Source of the DNA: DAOVRL01 sp023128595
GTDB lineage: Bacteria; Planctomycetota; Phycisphaerae; Sedimentisphaerales; Anaerobacaceae
Assembly (NCBI GenBank): GCA_030628155.1
Contig: DAOVRL010000001.1
Coordinates: forward strand, 18,647-82,646
Reading direction: 5' to 3'
DNA length: 64,000 nt
The notes under the pieces are model-generated. The model saw only the letters and a list, made by a program, of their open reading frames with translations, did no database searches and was not told the DNA's origin. The number at the start of each line of letters is the position of its first letter. The stretch's first letter is position 1. Both the position numbers and the translations under genes were made by a program. Shown piece after piece: positions 33,336-41,619 of this stretch.

Positions 33336-34387
33336 TGATACTCCGGGGTAAGGTTGGCGTGGTAGTTCTCGGTGCACGTGCGGATGGCGTCTTTGTCTTT
33401 GGAAGTCAGCGGCTTGTCGCGCTCATACGAGCCCTTCACGTTTTCTTCGAGCTGGGCGGTGGTATTGACGCCCGGGATGACGGCCGAGATGCGAGGCTCG
33501 GCAAGCATTTTTTTGACCAGAACGTGGGCATTCTTGTCCACCTTGCCCTTTATCTCACGGGGTTTTATGCCGAAGGTGGTCCCCGCGCCGAACGGCTTTA
33601 GGCCGATCACGCCCACGTCCTTTTCTCTGGCCAGCTTGAGCAGACTGTCACCGCCGAGCTCCTCGGTAAGAAAAAGGTACGGGAAGATGATCACCGAGAA
33701 CCGGGGGTACTCGTTGAGGATGCGGCGGAAGAGCTTTGGGTTGTGGGCCGAGATGCCGAGATAGCGAATCTTGCCCTGCCGATGCACCTTGTCGAAGGCC
33801 TCAACCACCATATCGAGGATTCTGTGGCTGACCATAAGCATAGTGGGAATGGCCGTCTGGCCCTCGCCCCAGGTCGCACCGACCGGTCGCCAGATGTCGA
33901 GCATGTCCGTCTTGTAGTGTTTGAGTCGCCCGTCGATTTCGCTCAGGAAACGCTTCTTCGAGAGTTCCTTTTCATATTCTTCGGTGAGCTTCTGGGGCCA
34001 GGATGCAAACCCGATGTACCAGTTCTTGCGTTTGCCGCGGAGGGCCTGGCCGTATTGCTCGCACTCGGCGACGATGTTGGTATCGAGATAATTTATGCCG
34101 AGCTCGGCGGCACGTTCGAGCACCTCCACGCGGTTCTCCAGGCCGAGCGAGCCGTGGCCGCCCAGACTGACTTCGGAGATCATCAGTTTTGTCTTGCCCA
34201 GCCGGCGATAGCCCATTTTAGCGTTGTAGTTGAGTATCTTCGACGTATCGGCCTTCGATTTCTTTGCCGACTTGCCGGTTTTCGGTGCGGCACGTACCTG
34301 TCCGGCCAACGTGCCGGCGATTGTCCCTGCTGCCGCAAGAGACGTCTTGCGAATGAATTTCCGCCTGGAGAGCTTGTCCGTATTCAT
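33308..34387 (-). CDS. Tat-exported aldo/keto reductase family protein
   Basis: Start placed at MNTDKLSRRKFIRK (359 residues), where AAGGA precedes the ATG and a twin-arginine signal begins (SRRKFIRKTSLAAAGTIAG). The AKR barrel follows: YRRLGKTKLMISEVSLGGHG, AAELGINYLDTNIV with the catalytic Asp, YGQAL with the Tyr and KRKNWYIGFAS. Later come HRQGKIRYLGISAHN, VIGLKPFGAGT and ISAVIPGVNTTAQLEENV. The end (DAIRTCTENYHANLTPEY) carries a single Cys and no iron-sulfur cluster motif. Unusual for AKRs, it is exported. Its stop overlaps the cytochrome gene, which hints at an electron-transfer link (inference). Confidence 0.85.
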   Translation of the reverse strand: MNTDKLSRRKFIRKTSLAAAGTIAGTLAGQVRAAPKTGKSAKKSKADTSKILNYNAKMGYRRLGKTKLMISEVSLGGHGSLGLENRVEVLERAAELGINYLDTNIVAECEQYGQALRGKRKNWYIGFASWPQKLTEEYEKELSKKRFLSEIDGRLKHYKTDMLDIWRPVGATWGEGQTAIPTMLMVSHRILDMVVEAFDKVHRQGKIRYLGISAHNPKLFRRILNEYPRFSVIIFPYLFLTEELGGDSLLKLAREKDVGVIGLKPFGAGTTFGIKPREIKGKVDKNAHVLVKKMLAEPRISAVIPGVNTTAQLEENVKGSYERDKPLTSKDKDAIRTCTENYHANLTPEYQWLRNWERV

Positions 34388-34465
34388 AGGCTTTTCCTTT
34401 TCAAACTGCCTCGCACGGTTAAAATAGCCTTCGGCCCAATCGTACTGCTGAGCGAATCGGCCTTT

Positions 34466-34471
34466 ATTATA
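34466..34471 (-). promoter_or_regulatory. Possible -10 box for the reductase-cytochrome genes
   Basis: A perfect TATAAT on the minus strand, about 80 bases upstream of the reductase ATG. The hexamer 17 bases further up (TAGAAT) matches the -35 consensus poorly, so this is only a candidate. Confidence 0.3.
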
Positions 34472-34503
34472 GCCGGTTGCGCCTGTAAATTCTACGAAAA
34501 GAT

Positions 34504-34532
34504 TTGACACTATTGTTACGCGCGCCAATAAT
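34504..34532 (+). promoter_or_regulatory. Predicted sigma70-type promoter of the beta-helix/oxidoreductase genes
   Basis: TTGACA at 34504-34509, a 17-base spacer, and AATAAT at 34527-34532. Transcription would start near 34540, 68 bases before the beta-helix ATG, which has GGAGG at a good distance. It is divergent from the reductase gene. Confidence 0.55.
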
Positions 34533-34607
34533 CGACTCAGGATGTATCTAAACCGCCGGTAACGATAAGGCGTTTTGAAAGAACGCCCTTTCTAACGGAG
34601 GCCAACT

Positions 34608-35312
34608 ATGCAAGCGAGTCTGCTTATATCGGTCTTTGCAGCCGCCTTAGCTGCCGGGGGACTTTCATCTGTCGCCCAGGCCGGGCAGGATTTTTCGCCG
34701 AAACCGCAGGAGCAGCAACTACCTGACGCTATGCACTCGGCGATGAAGGAGCTGCCGAGCATTACGGTCGGGCTACGCGACGCCGATTTGATTGGAAGTG
34801 ATAATCGCGCTCTGCAGGCGGCGGTTGACTACATCGCCGGCTTGGGAGGCGGCATCGTGGAAATCGCTCAGGGGCAATACACGATGTATGATTCGCTGCA
34901 TCTGCGCTCGAATGTCACTGTCCGGGGCGCCAAAGGCAAAACGATACTGCGCAAGGCGGACGGAGCCCTATCGCCCCTGGCCCTTGACGGCGATTTCGGT
35001 GAGCAGCAGATAACGGTGGCAAATCCGGCCGGCTTTGCGGTTGGCTATGGCGTGGCGATTTGGGACGACCGTGCCGCGGGATTTCATACTACGGTTGCGC
35101 GCATCACCGGACGCAATGGCAATACCTTTGCGATCGATAAACCTCTGATGGCCGACTGTATGCTAAATAATAAGGCTAAGGCGGCTACGGTTTTTCCTGT
35201 TGTCAGCAGCTATAACATCAAGGGGACAAGGATTGAGAATCTCACTATCGACGGCAATACAATAGAGGCGAAAACACCCGTTGACGACCGGCGCGTACGG
35301 AAAACAAAATAG
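34608..35312 (+). CDS. Secreted beta-helix (pectate-lyase-like) protein, probably truncated
   Basis: 234 residues. A signal peptide (MQASLLISVFAAALAAGG...VAQA) precedes LIGSDNRALQAAVDYIAGLG, GGIVEIAQGQYTMYDSLHL and RSNVTVRGAKGKTILRKADG, the classic start of right-handed beta-helix enzymes with the 'NTxALQxAIDxAxxxGGGxVxxPxGxY' pattern. It reaches the coils IENLTIDGNTIEAKTPVDDR and stops there. Full-length relatives normally have many more coils (350-600 residues), and the catalytic face would lie in the missing part. Only 48 bases separate it from the next gene, so the 3' part is gone rather than shifted. May be a relic. Confidence 0.65.
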   Translation: MQASLLISVFAAALAAGGLSSVAQAGQDFSPKPQEQQLPDAMHSAMKELPSITVGLRDADLIGSDNRALQAAVDYIAGLGGGIVEIAQGQYTMYDSLHLRSNVTVRGAKGKTILRKADGALSPLALDGDFGEQQITVANPAGFAVGYGVAIWDDRAAGFHTTVARITGRNGNTFAIDKPLMADCMLNNKAKAATVFPVVSSYNIKGTRIENLTIDGNTIEAKTPVDDRRVRKTK

Positions 35313-35360
35313 AGTACGGCTTTTTCTCACGAAGGAACAAGATTGAACAAGGAGAAGAAA

Positions 35361-36689
35361 ATGAATTCAGTTAATCGTCGAGATTTTTTGAAGGGCTCGA
35401 TCGGTGTTGCCGCCACAGTCGCCGTTCTGCCTCAAAGGCCAAGCTTCGCGGCAAATGAGAAAGTCATCGTTGGTGTGATGGGACTTGGCGGCCGAGGGAC
35501 ATATCTGGCGACAAGCTTCGCGCGAAGGGCCGATACGGACGTCGCGTATCTTTGCGATGCGGACAGCAGACGCTTTGCCCGGGCAAAAAAGGCGACCGAG
35601 GCAGTCCAGACGAGAAAACCGAAGTTGGTGCAGGATTTTCGACGGATTCTCGATGATAAGGACGTGGATGTGCTCATCAATGCGACACCCGACCACTGGC
35701 ACGCCCTTGGGGCCATTATGGCCTGTCAGGCAGGCAAAGACGTCTATGTGGAAAAGCCTCTCGCCCATAATATCTTCGAAGGCAGGAAAATGGTCGAGGC
35801 GGCGCGAAAGTACAAGAGGGTCGTTCAGGTGGGAATGCAAAGCCGCAGTGCACCTTATATGGCCAACGCCGTCGAATATGTGCGATCCGGCAAGCTCGGC
35901 GAGGTTCACCTTGTCCGGGTCTTTAATATGATGAAGCATTCGGCGATGAACAAAGGGCCCGAGCAGCCTGTGCCGGACGGCTTTGACTACGATATGTGGT
36001 GCGGCCCGGCCCCCAAGCTCCCGTATAATCCGAGCCGGCGCTGGTTGAACTTTTGGGAGTATAGCTGCGGACCCATCGCCGGTGACGCAGTTCACCAGTT
36101 GGACCTGGCGCGATATTTGACCGGCGACAAACCTTATCCGGATACCGTCTGTCACGCAGGCGGCATCAATGCCCTGCCCGACGGCAGGAACACCCCGGAC
36201 ACCCAGTTGGCAGTGTATGAGTACGGCAAATTCACGCTCCAGTTTGAAGCGACCCTCTGGACGCCTTATATTAAGAAAATACCTCAGACTATCCGCAATT
36301 CCGATGCCTTTCCAGACTGGCCGTTCAGCAGCACCAGGATCGAAGTATTCGGCACCGAGGGCTTTATGTACCTCGGCAGACACGGCGGCGGTTGGCAGGC
36401 CTACGACGCAGGCGGAAAGATCGTTCATTCGCAATTCGGCCGCCAGGGCGATAAGGAGCATCAGGATAATTTCATCGACTGTATTCGCACGCGCAAGAGG
36501 CCCAACGCGGATGTCGAGCAGGGCCACTACTCCGTGTTGCTGTCTCACCTGGCCAATATATCGTACAGGGTCGGTAATCAAAAGCTTACGTTCGACCCAA
36601 GAACCGAATCCTTCGTCGATGCCCCCGAGGCCGACAGGTATCTAAAGCGCCCGTACAGACAGCCGTGGGTAGTACCGGACAAAGTATAG
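35361..36689 (+). CDS. Tat-exported Gfo/Idh/MocA family oxidoreductase
   Basis: Start placed at MNSVNRRDFLKGSIG (442 residues), preceded by AAGGAG and beginning a twin-arginine signal (NRRDFLKGSIGVAATVAV). The nucleotide-binding domain has VIVGVMGLGGRGTYLATSFA, DTDVAYLCDADSRR and DVLINATPDHWHA. VYVEKPLAHNIFEGRKMV carries the conserved Glu-Lys-Pro. The C-terminal domain has GDAVHQLDLARYLTGDKPYP with the catalytic His-x-x-x-Asp-like site and the planctomycete-style end DRYLKRPYRQPW. Such proteins carry NAD(P) folded in before export and act on sugars in the periplasm. Follows the truncated beta-helix gene and probably shares its promoter. Confidence 0.87.
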   Translation: MNSVNRRDFLKGSIGVAATVAVLPQRPSFAANEKVIVGVMGLGGRGTYLATSFARRADTDVAYLCDADSRRFARAKKATEAVQTRKPKLVQDFRRILDDKDVDVLINATPDHWHALGAIMACQAGKDVYVEKPLAHNIFEGRKMVEAARKYKRVVQVGMQSRSAPYMANAVEYVRSGKLGEVHLVRVFNMMKHSAMNKGPEQPVPDGFDYDMWCGPAPKLPYNPSRRWLNFWEYSCGPIAGDAVHQLDLARYLTGDKPYPDTVCHAGGINALPDGRNTPDTQLAVYEYGKFTLQFEATLWTPYIKKIPQTIRNSDAFPDWPFSSTRIEVFGTEGFMYLGRHGGGWQAYDAGGKIVHSQFGRQGDKEHQDNFIDCIRTRKRPNADVEQGHYSVLLSHLANISYRVGNQKLTFDPRTESFVDAPEADRYLKRPYRQPWVVPDKV

Positions 36690-36750
36690 GGACCGGTGAA
36701 GCCAAACGCAAACGGCCGGAAGTGCTGCCGAAGACAGGCAATCGATCAGA

Positions 36751-37872
36751 TTAGTCTGCGGTGTCGGGCAACGTGACGTTCTTGCCGCCGGGGCCGGGCT
36801 CGAAGATATGCACTTTTTCCGGGTCGATCCGTATTTTCGCGCCGTCGCCGGGCTTGACGTCAATGTGTGGATCGATACTGACGATGAATCTGTCCCCGGC
36901 GCCGGTCCTTAGGTGAACGTCCGTTCTGTTTCCCAACGGCTCAACTACGCTGACGACCGCTGAAATTGAGCCGCCAGACTGCTTCGAGGGCAGACTGAGT
37001 GAAAGGTTCTCCGGTCTTATTCCCAGGACCATTTCTCTGTTACGATAAGCCGCCGTCAGCGTTTTCAAGCGCCGGCCGAGCGTGATGGTGTCATTGCCGA
37101 TCACAAAGGAAACTGCATCGTTTTGAAAGTCCAGGCGGCCGGTAAAAAAGTTCATAGCCGGTGTGCCGAGAAAACCGGCTACAAATCTGTTGATTGGCCG
37201 TTCATATACGCCCAGAGGTTCGCCTGTCTGCTGAGCTGCGCCGTCAACCATAACGCAGATTTGGTCTCCCAGGGTCATAGCTTCGGCCTGGTCGTGCGTA
37301 ACATAAATGCACGCGGTTTGGAGCCTGTGGTGCAGGGCCTTGATCTCGGCCCGCGTGCTTATGCGCAGCGCGGCATCGAGATTGCTCAAAGGCTCGTCGA
37401 AGAGAAATACTTTTGGGCTGCGTACAATCGCCCTGCCGAGCGCGACGCGCTGTCGCTGGCCGCCGGAAAGCGCCTGCGGTTTTCGCGCCAGGAGCTGCTC
37501 GATGGCGAGCAGGCCGGCGACCCGCCCGATGCGTTTGTTTATCTCCGCCGCCGACAGCCTTCTCATTGTGAGCGCAAATGCCAGATTCTGATAGACGGTC
37601 ATATGCGGGTACAGGGCGTAGTTCTGGAAGACCATAGCCACATCTCGCCGTCTCGCGGGCAGATCGTTGACCAGTGTATCCCCGATGTATATGTTTCCGG
37701 CGGTAGGTCTTTCCAGGCCTGCGATTACTCTTAGAGTTGTGGTTTTGCCGCAGCCGCTTGGGCCGACAATGACCATAAACTCGTGGTCGGCAACATCCAG
37801 GCTCAAACGTGAGACCGCAGTTACGCCGCCGTCAAAAACTTTGGTAACATCTTCCAACAAAACGCGAGCCAC
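36751..37872 (-). CDS. Importer-type ABC ATPase (UgpC/MalK/FbpC-like)
   Basis: 373 residues. Walker A VGPSGCGKTTTLRVIAGLE, Q-loop MVFQNYALYPHMTVYQNL, signature LSGGQRQRVALGRAIV, Walker B KVFLFDEPLSNLDA, switch His in YVTHDQAEAMTL. The C-terminal ~130 residues form TOBE/regulatory beta domains (REMVLGIRPENLSLS). This is the ATPase of binding-protein-dependent importers. No permease or binding protein adjoins it; it stands 21 bases behind the fifth exporter permease. The only importer parts in the window are the Fbp-like pair at 56996-60537, far up the same strand. It may energise that pair (inference), or have partners outside. Confidence 0.9.
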   Translation of the reverse strand: MARVLLEDVTKVFDGGVTAVSRLSLDVADHEFMVIVGPSGCGKTTTLRVIAGLERPTAGNIYIGDTLVNDLPARRRDVAMVFQNYALYPHMTVYQNLAFALTMRRLSAAEINKRIGRVAGLLAIEQLLARKPQALSGGQRQRVALGRAIVRSPKVFLFDEPLSNLDAALRISTRAEIKALHHRLQTACIYVTHDQAEAMTLGDQICVMVDGAAQQTGEPLGVYERPINRFVAGFLGTPAMNFFTGRLDFQNDAVSFVIGNDTITLGRRLKTLTAAYRNREMVLGIRPENLSLSLPSKQSGGSISAVVSVVEPLGNRTDVHLRTGAGDRFIVSIDPHIDVKPGDGAKIRIDPEKVHIFEPGPGGKNVTLPDTAD

Positions 37873-37893
37873 GATTGCTATCCCAAAGAAAGA

Positions 37894-39675
37894 TCAGAAA
37901 ATATTTCGTCTCATTCGGCATTTCGCGCGCCAGGCAAAAAGCAGGCCCAGGAACATATAGCCGAGCATACAAACCAACATCCAAAGCATTGATTCCCAAA
38001 AAGGCAAAGAACCGGGTCCAATCCAATAATAAGTACCTAATCGTCCCCTTTTGGTGGTAGCATCCATTATAGAGACGGCGTGGACGAAGGGATTGACATC
38101 CATAAACACTTGAAAGAAATCATGCCAGTCGCGGGTTATCGCCGCAACCAGAGCTATCAGCAGAGGCAGTAATGCCCAGACAGTCGCCGCCAGGGCAAAA
38201 TTCATTATTACCGCCGTCGTGGTGCGCTTGAAGCGGCTGCTAAAATATAGCCCCGTGCCCGAAAGAAACACCACTATCCACGCGACCAGAATACCCATCT
38301 GAACCGACGCAATCGGATGAATAATACCGGCGAGGGTAAAGACAATGATATGGCCAAACAGAAGACACCAAATGGGCAGACAACGGCGCAAAATGCCTGC
38401 GAACTTGCCGAATAGTATCTGCCAATCGCTCAAGGTGGTCGTCAGCAGCAAATGCCAGGAGCGTGCCTCCTTTTCCGAAGTGATGCACGTGGCGGGAAGG
38501 ATAACCGTAAAGAGCATTCCAAGGGCGATAAAAATGACGACGTAGACGATGTGGGTTTCATCGTCGTTCAACATACGCTCGTCGGCACATAAGGCGTAGG
38601 TTACGAGCAGGATAATCAGGCCGACGGCAATAGTAATCAGAACGGCGATTTTGCGTCGTCCTAACACGGAGGACCTTAGCTCTTTCCAGAGAACAGGAGG
38701 TCCTTTAACTCGCCTGGGCGCAGGGGCAAAATCCCGGCGCTCGGATGAGGAGGGGAGGGCTTCTTTATCAGTGCGGCGTTTCCGGGCCGATACGCCCAAC
38801 TGCCCGGTCGCCTGACGCAGCGCAACCCTGCGGACCAAAAGCACCGAAAGAAACAGCAGCAAGCCCGATGCGCCCAACATCACACCACAGTGAACAGGCC
38901 AGTAGAACGCGAATCTGCCCATCATCGCACGTGGCTCCATCATCAGCATCGTGTTAAAGAAAAAAGTAAAATACGGATTCGGAAAAGTCAAAATGCTAAA
39001 GAAAGTACCCTGAGACATCACCCGATGCAACATGTAGGCGGCCAGGAACGGCAGCAAGAGGAAAATCGCCCCGAGCGTCAATGTAGTCAAAATAATGACA
39101 ACGTAGGCCCTTCGGCTAAATATGGAAAAGAACAAGCTGAGCAGCCCGACAAAGACTACGGCAGTAACAGTTATACAGAGACTCGATATGACGTAAATCC
39201 AAGGCACACCGCCGAAGACTCGAACGATGGCCAGGAGCGGCAGGCTTATAGCCAGCAGGAGCAGCAATTGCAGCAGCTTGCTGAAGAGTTTTCCTGTGAC
39301 GATCTGAAAGCTGTTGATCGGCGTGGTCATCAGCAGGCCGAGCGTGCGGTTGTAAATCTCATCACTGATTGAAGTGCTGAGCATTATCACGCCGACAATC
39401 TGGATGGCAATGAACTGAAACCACACGATATATGCGGTTATCCCTTTTCCGGCCTCGGCCATTCGAGAGATTTGATATAGTCCGGTGCCTCCACGTGGTA
39501 CATACACGAGCCACGTCAGTACCAGAAAGATGGTCAACAGGGCCAGGTAGGTAAATCGAAGGACGTAGTTTCTGCGCCGCCGGCTGGAGACGCGAAGCTC
39601 CTTCTCGAAGATGGGCCCCGTCAGCCAGGAAAGGCTCAAGAATCGCCGGGCGAAATTTAACAAAGCGGTAGTCAT
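37894..39675 (-). CDS. ABC-2-type permease, internally duplicated (paralogue 5, subgroup A)
   Basis: 593 residues, about 12 hydrophobic segments in two halves. Each half starts with a basic KELR helix: LTGPIFEKELRVSSRRRRNY at residue ~18 and VKGPPVLWKELRSSVLGRRK near 325. Each then has the ABC-2 hallmark after its second helix: TSISDEIYNRTLGLLMTTPI and TCITSEKEARSWHLLLTTTL. The basic linker between halves (KRRTDKEALPSSSERR) lies on the cytoplasmic side. Ends in AWRAKCRMRRNIF, a tail shared by the whole array. It is close to its neighbour at 39808-41601. Role: membrane part of an exporter driven by the ATPase at 46883-47809; substrate unknown. Confidence 0.8.
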   Translation of the reverse strand: MTTALLNFARRFLSLSWLTGPIFEKELRVSSRRRRNYVLRFTYLALLTIFLVLTWLVYVPRGGTGLYQISRMAEAGKGITAYIVWFQFIAIQIVGVIMLSTSISDEIYNRTLGLLMTTPINSFQIVTGKLFSKLLQLLLLLAISLPLLAIVRVFGGVPWIYVISSLCITVTAVVFVGLLSLFFSIFSRRAYVVIILTTLTLGAIFLLLPFLAAYMLHRVMSQGTFFSILTFPNPYFTFFFNTMLMMEPRAMMGRFAFYWPVHCGVMLGASGLLLFLSVLLVRRVALRQATGQLGVSARKRRTDKEALPSSSERRDFAPAPRRVKGPPVLWKELRSSVLGRRKIAVLITIAVGLIILLVTYALCADERMLNDDETHIVYVVIFIALGMLFTVILPATCITSEKEARSWHLLLTTTLSDWQILFGKFAGILRRCLPIWCLLFGHIIVFTLAGIIHPIASVQMGILVAWIVVFLSGTGLYFSSRFKRTTTAVIMNFALAATVWALLPLLIALVAAITRDWHDFFQVFMDVNPFVHAVSIMDATTKRGRLGTYYWIGPGSLPFWESMLWMLVCMLGYMFLGLLFAWRAKCRMRRNIF

Positions 39676-39807
39676 AAAGGATGCCTCGGTCCGATTATTC
39701 GAGGAGATTATAAGACGAATCCCATCAAATAATATATGCCCAGCTTCAATTTGCGGGCCTTGTGATATTTTTTCACCATTTTGCGCAAGATTTCAGTTGC
39801 ACGCAAA

Positions 39808-41601
39808 CTAAAAGACATTGCGCCTAAATCGGCATTTCGCGCGCCAGGCGAAAAGCAGGCCAAGGAACATATAGCCGAGCATACAAAAGAGCATCCAAAT
39901 CGTTGCCTCCGAGACATCCCTGGCGCCGACTTCAAGCCAATCGTAGCGTCTCAATCCCCCATTGCGTGCGGTGGCAGCAATAATGACGACGGCGTGGACA
40001 AACGGATTCGTGTCCCAATAAAGCTCGCAGAACGCATGGAAATCGCGAAAATCGCGGACGATTGTCCCAATCAGAGTAATTACGAAGGGCAGTAGTGCCC
40101 AGATCAGCGCGGCCACGCCGAAGTTCATCATAACGGCTGTCGTAGTACGCTTGAAGCGAACGCTGAAATAAAGACCGGTGCCCGAAAGAAACACCACTAT
40201 CCAGGCGACCAGGATGCCCATCTGAATGGTGGCCAGCGGGTGAATAACACCTGCGAGGGTGAACAGCATGATATGGCCGAACAGAAGGGCCCAAACAGGC
40301 AGACAACGACGCAAAACGCCTGCAAACTTCCCAAAGAGGATCTGCCGGTCGCTCAAAGTGGTCGCCAGCAGCAATGGCCAGGAACGCGATTCCTTCTCCG
40401 AAGTGATGCACGTGGCCGGAAGAATAATAGTAAACAAGATTCCCAGCGCCAAAAAGATCACAGTGTACAAGATGTGTACCCATTCGTCATCCAGCGCATT
40501 TTCGTCGGCACAAAAGCCATAGGTTACGAACAGAAAGATCAGTCCGATGGCAATGGTGATCAGAACGGCAATTTTGCGCCGTCCGAAGACGGGCGATCTC
40601 AACTCTTTCCAGAGAACAGCAGGCCCTTTAACCCGTCTGGGCGGAGGCGCAAAATCCCGGTGCTCGGATGCGGTGGAGACGGCCTTGGTGTTGGAGCGCC
40701 GTCGCCGTCCGCGCGAGGATGTGCCCAACTCTCCGATGGCCTGGCGCAGCGCCACCCTGCGCACCATAAGGACGGAAAGAAGCAGCAGCAAGGCCGAGGC
40801 GACCAGCATGATAACGCAGTGCACAGCCCAGGACAAAGCAGGCCAACCGCCCATACGAGGCGACATCATCCTGTCGGTATCGAAGGCCAGCAGAACATAG
40901 GGATTAGCATACGAAACAGCTGAGAAGAATTGGCTTTCGGAGACAACAGAATGAAGGAACATAGCGGCAAGAATGGGCAGGAGGGCAAAGAGTGTGCCGA
41001 GGGTAAGGATAGTCAAGATAATAACTACGTATGCCCTTCGGTTGAATATGGAGAAAAACATGCTCACTGAGCCGACAAAAAGGACCGTGGTAAGGGTTAC
41101 ACAAAGGCCGGAGACGATGTAACCCCACGGCACACCGCCGAAGACACGAACGATGGCCAATATCGGCAGACTTATCGCCAGCAGTAGAATCAACTGCAGC
41201 AGCTTGCTGAAGAGCTTGCCTATAACAATCTGAAAGCTGTTGATCGGCGTGGTCATCAGCAGGCCGAGCGTGCAGCTATAAATCTCATCGCTGATGGACG
41301 TGCTGAGCATTATCCCGGCGACAAACTGGATGGCAATGAACTGGAACCAAATGATATATGCGATTATGCCTTTGCCGGCCTCGGCCATTCGAGAGATTTG
41401 ATATAGTCCGGTCCCGCCACGTGGTACATACGCCAGCCACGTCAGTACCAGAAAGATGGTCAACAGGGCAAGGTAGGTAAATCGAAGGACGTAGTTTCTT
41501 CGCCGCCGGCTCGAGACGCGAAGCTCCTTCTCGAAGATCGGACCCGTCAGCCAGGAAAGGCTCAAGAGCTTAAGCACGAAGTTGTAGAGACTGACGACCA
41601 T
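39808..41601 (-). CDS. ABC-2-type permease, internally duplicated (paralogue 4, subgroup A)
   Basis: 597 residues, nearly the same as paralogue 5 over the first ~170 residues (LTGPIFEKELRVSSRRRRNY, then YLALLTIFLVLTWLAYVPRG). The second half begins VKGPAVLWKELRSPVFGRRK. ABC-2 motifs: TSISDEIYSCTLGLLMTTPI and TCITSEKESRSWPLLLATTL. Linker RRRRSNTKAVSTASEHRD. Ends AWRAKCRFRRNVF. The middle, outward loop part differs clearly from paralogue 5, so substrates or partners may differ. 132 bases separate it from paralogue 5, the widest gap in the array; a TATAAT lies there on the minus strand at 39707-39712, without a good -35. Confidence 0.8.
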   Translation of the reverse strand: MVVSLYNFVLKLLSLSWLTGPIFEKELRVSSRRRRNYVLRFTYLALLTIFLVLTWLAYVPRGGTGLYQISRMAEAGKGIIAYIIWFQFIAIQFVAGIMLSTSISDEIYSCTLGLLMTTPINSFQIVIGKLFSKLLQLILLLAISLPILAIVRVFGGVPWGYIVSGLCVTLTTVLFVGSVSMFFSIFNRRAYVVIILTILTLGTLFALLPILAAMFLHSVVSESQFFSAVSYANPYVLLAFDTDRMMSPRMGGWPALSWAVHCVIMLVASALLLLLSVLMVRRVALRQAIGELGTSSRGRRRRSNTKAVSTASEHRDFAPPPRRVKGPAVLWKELRSPVFGRRKIAVLITIAIGLIFLFVTYGFCADENALDDEWVHILYTVIFLALGILFTIILPATCITSEKESRSWPLLLATTLSDRQILFGKFAGVLRRCLPVWALLFGHIMLFTLAGVIHPLATIQMGILVAWIVVFLSGTGLYFSVRFKRTTTAVMMNFGVAALIWALLPFVITLIGTIVRDFRDFHAFCELYWDTNPFVHAVVIIAATARNGGLRRYDWLEVGARDVSEATIWMLFCMLGYMFLGLLFAWRAKCRFRRNVF

Positions 41602-41619
41602 ATTTATCCGACATAATAA

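Noticed and set aside
35367..36581. 404-residue frame antisense to the Gfo/Idh/MocA gene
   Set aside because: Fully inside a clear oxidoreductase gene; composition of a shadow frame, no domain.
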